Assembly (NCBI GenBank): GCA_017626305.1
Contig: JAGAIW010000035.1
Coordinates: 40,641 to 104,640 of the forward strand
Origin: Clostridia bacterium
Lineage (GTDB): Bacteria > Bacillota > Clostridia > Christensenellales > Borkfalkiaceae
Reading direction: 5' to 3'
Length of the DNA: 64,000 nucleotides
Shown piece by piece: positions 42,772 to 50,408 of this stretch. The notes beneath the pieces are model-generated. The model saw only the letters and a list, made by a program, of their open reading frames with translations, was not told where the DNA came from and made no database searches. Every line of letters begins with the position of its first letter. The first letter of the stretch is position 1. Position numbers and translations under genes: made by a program.

Positions 42772-45283
42772 TACACATTCCCCCTTTTGATATCGTAAGC
42801 GATTTCGCTGATTGCCAAAATACTATCGGGCAATAGACTACCGTCGGCACTTGTATTATCCGTATACAACTCGAACGCTGCGCTGGAAAGTACGCCAAAC
42901 AACGTTTCGTATGCGTAAACGCCTTCGATAACGATAGTTCTCGTTTCTCCTGCCGCTATCTTGTATTGCTGCAAGTCATAGGTATACGCGCCCGATTTGA
43001 ACCGCGTTTTCAGCGTAACGTCTTGCGTGCCCTTATTTGTAAGCGTGATAGAAAGCGAATTGACTTCCGTCAAAGAAACGCCTACGCTGCTAATTCTCAA
43101 ATACGGTACGTAGGTCAAAGCGGCAATAATGTCGTCGGATATGTCCTTACTCTTTAACGTTGCCGTCAGCACGCCGTCTGCATAGGTGACGCTACCGTTT
43201 TCACTAGTGGTAAATACCGTCGTCGCCGATAAATCTACCGTATGCGTCGCGCCCGACAAGAACAAATACAACGTATCCACAACTACGCCGTCTTTGATAA
43301 TTTGAATATCCAACGCGATTTCGTTATCTCTCGATTGCGTAATTTCGTATTTATTCCCAGCTCCCGCGCTGCCCGAAGGCGTCAGCGGAGTGCCGTTTAC
43401 GTTGACTGTATAGCCGTTTGCAAGATAAATGTTGCTCTTGATTTCCGTTGCCGATTCTTCTTTGGTAACCAAGAATTTACTTTCCGAGCCAAAGAGTTTT
43501 ACCACGTCAAAAAGTTCGTCTCTCAACTGATAAAATTCCGCGTCGTTTTGGTTATATACCGTACCCGTATACATTTTTTCGTATATATCGGCAATAAACA
43601 TACGCGCATCCACCGTGCCCTGCGTTACGCCGTAGTACGCTTCGTTTTCCGCAATAATTTCGTCTAACTTACAAAGCAGGTCATAATCTTCCTGCCCGTC
43701 GCGGAACGCCGCAAGACGGATACTGGGGATATACGTATCCAAACCGTATTTATATCCCGGATAAGTTTTAAAACCGTCGCCCATTGTGCCGGGGAAACGT
43801 TCGGCATTACTGTACGGATCGGTATTCGTAGAACCGTTACGTACGTAATAACGGAAAAACGCCCAATGCAAATACCCGTCCAAATCGTAATCCTTTTGCA
43901 TCCAACGCATAATGCGTCCACCGATTAAATAATCGTCAAGATGGTCGGTTGGATGGGGATAAATGGGATACATACAGGTATAATACCAAGCTTCGCCGCC
44001 ACGCTGAGCAGAGCCTTCGCGTACGCTGTAATACGTTTCGCGCGCCGCCGAAGAACCGTACGCATGCAAATGCGAACAATGCGTGTTGATATCCGAGCCT
44101 AATTCTAACGCTTGCGTGTAAGTGGACGTTTGAACGATAGGCAGCGTTAAAATGCTGTCTTCCAAAATAGCACGGTATTCCGCGTCGTAGCCTGCCTTTT
44201 CATAAAACCCTTCTTTTTCAAGGTATTCTACTACCTGTTCTTCCACTTCGTAAACCGCCTGCACCGCGGCAAGACATTCGTCATATTCGCTGGGTTCAGG
44301 TTCGTCCACGGGCGTAAACAGATACGCTTTATCCAACAACAGCCTTTCAGGCGTAGACGCTATGGCAAGCTGATAGATATATTCAAACAGTTCCCCTTTC
44401 TTAATGTGGTTTGCCGCACTACTACCCGTATACGTGGACGTAGGAATGCAATAGGACGTGAAGTTCGGGTGATCCCAGTAATGGAGTACGCTTTGCGGCA
44501 TTACTACGGGGTCGGTTGACCCCGGAACGTAATCGCAACAAAAATCGTATTCGTACAGCGACGTTTCGTAATAATTTTTATAATACGTCGTCGTGTTGTA
44601 TTCCCCGTTCATACGACCTGCCGTACTGCCCGTCATAATCATGCTTTTCCCATGGGATTTGGTAATATCCACACCCATGACTTCCACCGTTACGGGAATT
44701 GTCGTAACTTCACCGTCAATAGACAGGCTGAAATTACCCGTATACGTTCCAGGGTCGGTGTCCGACGTCGTTGTAAATTCTACCGTAAAGCCTTGGTTTT
44801 TCCCTGCTGCAATCTTGTTTTCCCCGTTTGCAATGCAAATATCCATCGGCAAAATCATATCAGGCGTCCAAGCCGCAGGATAATTGAAGTTATTTTGCGC
44901 CTTCGTCTTGTTTTCTACGTATAAATAATACTGATAATATACGTCGATATCTTCCTTAGAAAGAACGCTGCCGTTTTCGTTTGTTAAATCTCCCGCCGTC
45001 AGCTTTGCGGAACGCACCGCCTTTTTAGGCGTAACCATAAGCTGCGCACCTCCGTTTCCCCTAAGCACATTTTTACTTCCAACTTCTTGCCTAAATCGGG
45101 ATACGCGCCGCCGCTTTCAGGCGGACCTGCATAGTCGCGCAATACTTTGAGCGTATTATAGGTACTCCAAATTTTTACTTCGTTTTTTCCGCCGTCCGAC
45201 GTATCGCAAGCGACCAAAGAAACGCAGGGTACGCAAAGGAGCAACGCCGCAGCCTTATTGATTACTTTCTTTATTTTATTCAT
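42771..45283 (-). pseudogene. DUF4091 lipoprotein gene interrupted by a single-base frameshift
   Basis: From 45283 the reading frame encodes a lipoprotein signal (VSLVAC, cysteine 26), then GKNEVKIWSTYNTLKVLRDY and KKLEVKMCLGETE before running out of frame. From about 45050 a different frame continues GAQLMVTPKKAVRSAKLTAG and runs 760 residues to 42773. It includes a TIM-barrel-like part with FTPVDEPEPSEYDE and the C-terminal DUF4091 pattern (YDLDGYLHWAFFRYY, IRLAAFRDGQEDYDLL). The join reads GETE then GAQL, the family's R-G-E-x-E-x-A-Q-L block, if one G is added to the short G-run at 45049-45053. The intact product would be about 837 residues, secreted. It is either a recent mutation or a sequencing error. 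Confidence 0.8.
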
Positions 45284-45322
45284 TTACGTCTCCTATGATA
45301 GTAAACTACCCTTATGAGTATC

Positions 45323-45347
45323 GCTGTCGGCGTTTTTCGCCGACAGC
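45323..45347 (-). other. Strong hairpin after the binding-protein gene
   Basis: A perfect 10-bp GC-rich stem (GCTGTCGGCG with CGCCGACAGC) and a 5-base loop, 20 bp after the binding-protein stop codon and 40 bp before the next start. No U-run follows on the minus strand. Such hairpins often protect binding-protein mRNA and raise its level relative to downstream genes. Confidence 0.65.
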
Positions 45348-45366
45348 CTGTTCATTTCCGTTTTTC

Positions 45367-46956
45367 TTAGCCCAACGTAATGCCTGCCGTACTTAAATAC
45401 GTACTCCAAAGCCCCGACGTATACGTATAGCTCGTCGTGAATACCGTTTCAGCGCTCTTATAGTCTTTCAAGTTTTTAGCGGCGAACAACGGCGTTAAAT
45501 CGCTTTGACCGTTAATATAGGTCAAACCACCCAACGTGAAGAGCTTGCTTCTTTCCGAGAAACAGTAGCCTTCTTGCGCGCGAACGTTTACAGAGTACAT
45601 AAAGCTGGAAATCTCGTCTTTAACGGGACTATTTTTAATGTCGTATTCGTATGCCGCCATAGAGCCACATTCTTTCAACATAGCTTCGATACCGCGGTCG
45701 GACGCCATAAGCTGTAAAAATTCCTTTGCTAAATCAACGTGGTTACTGTATACGGGAATCAACGCGCCGTAGCCCCTGTATCCAGGGTTCATGAAACGCG
45801 CTTCGCGGACGGTTTCTACCACCTTATCGTTGGTAAGCCCTTTCGTGGAAGTAAAGGTAGGCAGCTGACCTTCGCCGTCGACGTAATCAATAATCGCAGA
45901 AAGCTCGGCGTCGGTGATACCCAACTTCGTACCAAGTGCGCTGATAACGGGAATACGTTCCATTGTAAGGTTGAGCTCGTCACCGCTGTAATTTGCTTCC
46001 ATTTCACGCTCTAACCAAGCGCCGCAAGGCAACATAGCGATATTTGCGTCCCCTTCCAAGAAACGGTTTTGTATTTGCGTGAAGTCCAAGGAATAGGAAA
46101 GCGAATCCATCCAAGCGTTGGTATCTCTGTATTTAACTATGTTCTCAAAGACCTTCAACGCTTCCAACATGCCTTTATCCTGCATCATTTCTACGGAGTA
46201 ACGAGCGTCCGTTTGCACGCTGCCGTCTTTAATGGGATAGCCTTGAAACCAAGCGTCCATGTTTGCCTGTCCGTTGTATTGATACATCCAAATATCCCAA
46301 ATGCTGTCCCAGTAGGAATCTGCCAAAGATTGCGTCATGGGAATAACGCCCATTTTTGCCATATTGTCGCAGAAGGAATAAAATTCATTCGTCGTGTTGG
46401 GGAACTTACCGTGCGTCGCTTCGTTATAAATATCGTGATTGACAACGATTCCCAAAGGCGATTGCATCCAAGGCGCAATATAATGTTTCTTCGTTCCGTC
46501 GTCTAATACCGTGGTGAAATAATTGTAGAACTCGTCGTTCATTTTATCCCCCATCGTTCTGCTTTCCCCAGGAACGTTGGCGTTGAGAATATCGGAAATT
46601 TCCGCAAACGGGGATTCGTACGTAACACCGTTTACCGTAATCGATTGATAAACTTGACCGATAATGTTGGAATATTCAGGGAAAATCAAGTCCAGCTCGG
46701 TAGAGCCTGACGTAACCTTTCCGATCATTTCCGCGTCCTTTTTGGTCATAGACGATTTCTCCACGGTGATACCGGGGTGTTCCGCTTCAAAAATTTCAAT
46801 CAGCGGATCGACCCACGTTTGACCAAACCCTGCGTTAGAAACTTCCAAATAGAACGTCTTTTCCGTATCCGGACCGCCGCAAGCCGCCAAAGAACCAACC
46901 GTGCCGCAGGCAAGAATACCAACCAACAAATATGAGAGTGCTTTTTTCATTTTCAC
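45367..46956 (-). CDS. Sugar-binding lipoprotein of the second CUT1 ABC importer
   Basis: A 529-residue class 1 solute-binding lipoprotein; LAAC gives lipidated cysteine 26. Characteristic blocks are WVDPLIEIFEAEHPGITVEK, LDLIFPEYSNIIG, MLPCGAWLEREMEANY, IPVISALGTKLGI and EFLQLMASDRGIEAML. It delivers an oligosaccharide to the two permeases encoded upstream. GTG at 46956 is chosen since AAGGAG lies eight bases upstream; ATG two codons later is possible. Unlike the first importer, its gene follows rather than precedes the permease genes. A strong hairpin follows it. Confidence 0.9.
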   Translation of the reverse strand: MKMKKALSYLLVGILACGTVGSLAACGGPDTEKTFYLEVSNAGFGQTWVDPLIEIFEAEHPGITVEKSSMTKKDAEMIGKVTSGSTELDLIFPEYSNIIGQVYQSITVNGVTYESPFAEISDILNANVPGESRTMGDKMNDEFYNYFTTVLDDGTKKHYIAPWMQSPLGIVVNHDIYNEATHGKFPNTTNEFYSFCDNMAKMGVIPMTQSLADSYWDSIWDIWMYQYNGQANMDAWFQGYPIKDGSVQTDARYSVEMMQDKGMLEALKVFENIVKYRDTNAWMDSLSYSLDFTQIQNRFLEGDANIAMLPCGAWLEREMEANYSGDELNLTMERIPVISALGTKLGITDAELSAIIDYVDGEGQLPTFTSTKGLTNDKVVETVREARFMNPGYRGYGALIPVYSNHVDLAKEFLQLMASDRGIEAMLKECGSMAAYEYDIKNSPVKDEISSFMYSVNVRAQEGYCFSERSKLFTLGGLTYINGQSDLTPLFAAKNLKDYKSAETVFTTSYTYTSGLWSTYLSTAGITLG

Positions 46957-46992
46957 AATATATACTCCTTATACAATATATTTTCTTTTAAT

Positions 46993-47865
46993 TTAGCCCT
47001 TTAATCCGCCCGTATAAACGCTGGACATAATCGTATTTTGGAAGATAGCAAAAATACTGATTACAGGGATTAGGGAAATGATAACGCCCGCAAAATATAC
47101 GGGGTGATTTGCGGTATACCGCATATTAAATTCATACGTATACAAACCCGACGCAAGCGGCGGCATCTTCGGCAAGAACAACAACGGGTCGGAATAATTA
47201 TTCCATGCGCCGACAAAGCTCATTACCGCAAGCGCGCTCAGCGAAGGCAACAGCATAGGCACCATAATCGTGAAGAACACTTTAAAGTTTCCTGCGCCGT
47301 CGATAAACGCCGCCTCTGCATAGCTCCAAGACAGGGATTTAAAAAAGGCGTGTATATAAATGAAATACGTGCCAAATCCCCCAAGCGACGCAATCAAAAT
47401 CAAAGGAGAATTGATAAAACCGACCTGCGTATACAGTCTGTATCTTGCCGGTAACGAACCGTAAATAGGAATCATCATCACGACGATTGCCGTGCTGTAA
47501 ATCAAGCCTTTTCCCTTAAATTCGTATTTAGAAATAACGTACGCCGTACACGTACAGGAGAACAACGAAAACAACGTCGTTCCGACGGAATACCAAATGG
47601 AATTAAAGAACATTCCAAAAAATCCCGTCTTTTCCACTTCCAACGATTCAAACGCTTTTATGTAATTGTTAAAATAAAACGGAAAGGTAATACGCACGGG
47701 GTCACGCATGAATGCGCGTCCGTTTTCCTTCACGGAAATGACAAAGCCGTAGAAGTAAGGCGTAAGCAACGCAACGGCGTACAGCAAAAATACAATAAAT
47801 ACAATGCCGAAAACCGCTTTTCTAACTTTATTGTTTCCAACGTAGTTTTTCTTTTCTATCGCCAT
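46993..47865 (-). CDS. Sugar ABC transporter permease (MalG/CUT1 type), second importer
   Basis: A 290-residue membrane permease with six hydrophobic segments. The EAA loop is YAEAAFIDGAGNFKVFFTIM near residues 178-197, and the protein ends MSSVYTGGLKG. Pairs with the MalF-type protein encoded 12 bp upstream. AAGGGGG precedes the start. Confidence 0.92.
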   Translation of the reverse strand: MAIEKKNYVGNNKVRKAVFGIVFIVFLLYAVALLTPYFYGFVISVKENGRAFMRDPVRITFPFYFNNYIKAFESLEVEKTGFFGMFFNSIWYSVGTTLFSLFSCTCTAYVISKYEFKGKGLIYSTAIVVMMIPIYGSLPARYRLYTQVGFINSPLILIASLGGFGTYFIYIHAFFKSLSWSYAEAAFIDGAGNFKVFFTIMVPMLLPSLSALAVMSFVGAWNNYSDPLLFLPKMPPLASGLYTYEFNMRYTANHPVYFAGVIISLIPVISIFAIFQNTIMSSVYTGGLKG

Positions 47866-47877
47866 TTTTTTGCCCCC

Positions 47878-48798
47878 TTACATTGTAATATCGTCTACGC
47901 CGTGATTGAGCAGCCAGCGCATAAACAACGCAATCGGAGCACCGATTAACGTAAAGAACAAGCCTACGGCGGCAGGATAATTATACGTACCGCCAAACAA
48001 AACCCTATCGTATATCCAGTAGGAAATGGTATACGTATTATACGCCCCTTTTGTCAATAACAAAATCGGCCCGCTGGCATTGAACAATCCGACGAAGTCG
48101 AAAATCATAACGGTAGAAAGCGTGGGCCACATCATAGGAATAACCAACTGCGTCATTTCAACAAACATGTTCGCTCCGTCGATTTGTCCCGCTTCGATAA
48201 TGGAAGAATCAATATTCGACATTGCGCCGCTGAACAATACCATATTCGTACCCAAACCAAAGAAAACGTTATAAAACAAAAGCGTTTTCATTGCGTACGT
48301 GCTATCCGTTAAAAGCGTGGGCAGCTCCGTCCCCGTCATGGACATAAATATTTCCGCAATCGGTCCATTCCCTGCTATCATGTATTTGAACAAAATCGCC
48401 GTTACCGACGAAGGAATGATGCTCGGTAAATAGAAAATAACGCGGTAAATACGATACATAGTTACTTTCTTGTATAAAAAGTAACAAAGCACGAAGGAAA
48501 TCGGCAAAATGACAAGCATAGACGTAAACCAAAACGTCAACGTATTGATAAATGCTTGGGATAAAATGGAGTCTCCTAAACCAAATTCGGTGAACATTCT
48601 TTCAAAATGTTGAAAACCCCATTGTATTTTTCCTTCCAACTGCGTTTGAAACGCCATCAAAATGGAATTGAAATTGATATACACGTAAAAAATTGCAAAA
48701 TGCAAAACGGGAATTGCCAACATAGCAAGAATAAACGCGCGGTCTTTTGCCTTTTTTGACCATCCGCTAAACGTTTTTCTTTTTTCTGTTTCAACCAC
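47878..48798 (-). CDS. Sugar ABC transporter permease (MalF/CUT1 type), second importer
   Basis: A 306-residue membrane permease. The EAA-like loop reads IIEAGQIDGANMFVEMTQLV followed by IPMMWPTLSTVM, which departs from the usual EAA at the first alanine positions. About six membrane segments are visible. GTG at 48798 follows GGAG by nine bases. It is the first gene of the second importer operon, read from the promoter at 48840-48868. No ATPase gene is present nearby. Confidence 0.9.
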   Translation of the reverse strand: MVETEKRKTFSGWSKKAKDRAFILAMLAIPVLHFAIFYVYINFNSILMAFQTQLEGKIQWGFQHFERMFTEFGLGDSILSQAFINTLTFWFTSMLVILPISFVLCYFLYKKVTMYRIYRVIFYLPSIIPSSVTAILFKYMIAGNGPIAEIFMSMTGTELPTLLTDSTYAMKTLLFYNVFFGLGTNMVLFSGAMSNIDSSIIEAGQIDGANMFVEMTQLVIPMMWPTLSTVMIFDFVGLFNASGPILLLTKGAYNTYTISYWIYDRVLFGGTYNYPAAVGLFFTLIGAPIALFMRWLLNHGVDDITM

Positions 48799-48839
48799 TT
48801 TCCAAATCTCCTTTTTTTACTATTTGAAAATATATGTAT

Positions 48840-48868
48840 ATTATATCACACCTTCTACATCTTGTCAA
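48840..48868 (-). promoter_or_regulatory. Promoter of the second ABC operon
   Basis: TTGACA (48868-48863) and TATAAT (48845-48840) on the minus strand with 17-bp spacer, about 40 bp upstream of the GTG start at 48798. Confidence 0.85.
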
Positions 48869-48882
48869 TATCCAAATGCAAA

Positions 48883-48946
48883 TTTTCACCTACAAAAATA
48901 TACGACAAGTTATAAAACGTATGATTATTTTACTTTGTAAAAATAT
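48883..48946. promoter_or_regulatory. Candidate ROK operators upstream of the second ABC promoter
   Basis: TTTACTTTGTAAA (48929-48941) is a palindrome, and the longer core ACTTTGTAAAAATAT (48932-48946) is identical to one at 55276-55290. A related site at 48883-48903 (TTTTCAC with AAAAATATAC) lies 14 bp upstream of the -35. The adjacent ROK repressor is the likely binder. Confidence 0.6.
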
Positions 48947-49017
48947 TATAGTAAAGAAATAGGCGATTCCGTCGATCGAACAACGAACAATCGCCGTTTG
49001 GTCTTCTTCTCTAATTT

Positions 49018-50253
49018 TTATTCCCCTGCTTTTACGGTTTCGTAGCGGATAGATAAGCGCGATTGTACAAAATCTTCAAATACCTTATCTCTTGCACATT
49101 CAAACGCGCCCGTTAAAATATCTTCGTCTTCGTTGCGTTCCGCTCGAACGATACGCACCTGAGCGTAACAATCCGAATTGAACATTTGCCGTCCGATTTT
49201 TTGATATTCGTCGATAAGCAGCTGATAATAATCGTCCCCAAATTCCAACATCTTTCCCGTTAAGATAATAATGCCGAAATCCATTAAATCGGTAATATTT
49301 TTCAAAAGTCTAGCCATATTTTTCGCCGAACAATCTACAATTTCGCGTACGATAGGGTCACCGTTTTTATACGCAATCACCGCATCCGCATGGTTAAACC
49401 CTTCTTTTAAGGCAAACTGCTCACCGTTTTCAATCTTTTTCTCCAACTTCCTTTTAATACGCCACCAAGAAATATAATCTTCGTTGGTCGTACGGACGTC
49501 TTGATTTCCGATAATCAGGTTTTGCCCCACTTCTCCCGCGATACCGTTTGCGCCCACGTACAGCTTATCGTTAATCATAATACTACAAGAAACGCCGCGA
49601 CCGATATTAAAAAGGCAAGCCGATTCTTCGTTCCCCTTAAATACGCCCTTTCTGCGCTCTGCCATCAAAGCGAACTGTAAATCGTTATGCGCAATAACTT
49701 CTACGCCGAATTCCTTTTTGAACGTTTCATATATGTTAAGCGTAATATTTTTGAACATGCCCGAAAAACGGCAATTTCCCTGTTTGTCAAATTTTCCCAC
49801 GTACACAAGGGCAATCACGCCAAGCGGCACGTCCGTATGCCGTGAAAGCATAGCTTTGATTTGTTCAATGGTATCAAGAATATATTTATTAGAGTCTTCA
49901 TTGTCGAAAACGTCATCAACACGAAGAACTTCGACTACGTTTCCGCATAAATCCAACAAAGACACCGTCGCGTCCGCATAATTGACGATTAGTACGCGGC
50001 GGTAGTTTGGGTTGATTTCATAGCTGAGAGGCGTACGACCGCTTTCAAACCGTCTTACGGACGGTACGCGGACAATTAAGCCGCCGTCTGCAATATCGTC
50101 AACCAGCTTTTTAGCGCCGCCACTAGAAAGTCCGATTTCTTTCCCGATTTGAAAGGTAGAGCAAGCATTTTCGCGAAAATATTCGATAATCAACCGCATA
50201 TTTTTTTTCTTCATCAGCGAATGTCTGCTTACTTTATTCATTGTCGTCGTCAT
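49018..50253 (-). CDS. ROK-family transcriptional repressor
   Basis: A 411-residue regulator. The N-terminal helix-turn-helix covers about residues 15-60 (ENACSTFQIGKEIGLSSGGA, KKLVDDIADGGLI). The rest is an ASKHA-fold ROK domain with SCSIMINDKLYVGANGIAGE, the family signature, although the zinc cysteine cluster typical of sugar kinases is absent. ROK repressors of the NagC/XylR type release DNA when they bind a sugar. It sits 220 bp from the second ABC operon and likely controls it and the surface-protein operon at 50.4-55.2 kb. ATG at 50253 is chosen; a GTG four codons earlier is possible, and the ribosome site is weak. Confidence 0.88.
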   Translation of the reverse strand: MTTTMNKVSRHSLMKKKNMRLIIEYFRENACSTFQIGKEIGLSSGGAKKLVDDIADGGLIVRVPSVRRFESGRTPLSYEINPNYRRVLIVNYADATVSLLDLCGNVVEVLRVDDVFDNEDSNKYILDTIEQIKAMLSRHTDVPLGVIALVYVGKFDKQGNCRFSGMFKNITLNIYETFKKEFGVEVIAHNDLQFALMAERRKGVFKGNEESACLFNIGRGVSCSIMINDKLYVGANGIAGEVGQNLIIGNQDVRTTNEDYISWWRIKRKLEKKIENGEQFALKEGFNHADAVIAYKNGDPIVREIVDCSAKNMARLLKNITDLMDFGIIILTGKMLEFGDDYYQLLIDEYQKIGRQMFNSDCYAQVRIVRAERNEDEDILTGAFECARDKVFEDFVQSRLSIRYETVKAGE

Positions 50254-50319
50254 GATTGTACCCACCGTCGATTATAGTAAAAAATAATTATTTTCAAAAA
50301 CGCAAAAAGCATTTTCCTA

Positions 50320-50348
50320 ATAATACCATTTTTTTCGGTGTTTGTCAA
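50320..50348 (-). promoter_or_regulatory. Promoter of the ROK gene
   Basis: TTGACA (50348-50343) and TATTAT (50325-50320) on the minus strand with a 17-bp spacer, with a leader of about 60 bases that contains an AT-rich stretch (ATAATTATTTTTTACTATAA). Confidence 0.75.
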
Positions 50349-50408
50349 TCATATTTCAAGAAGTATTAAAAAGCGTGGGAAAAGCTTGTCTTTTCGTAAC
50401 TTTTAATT

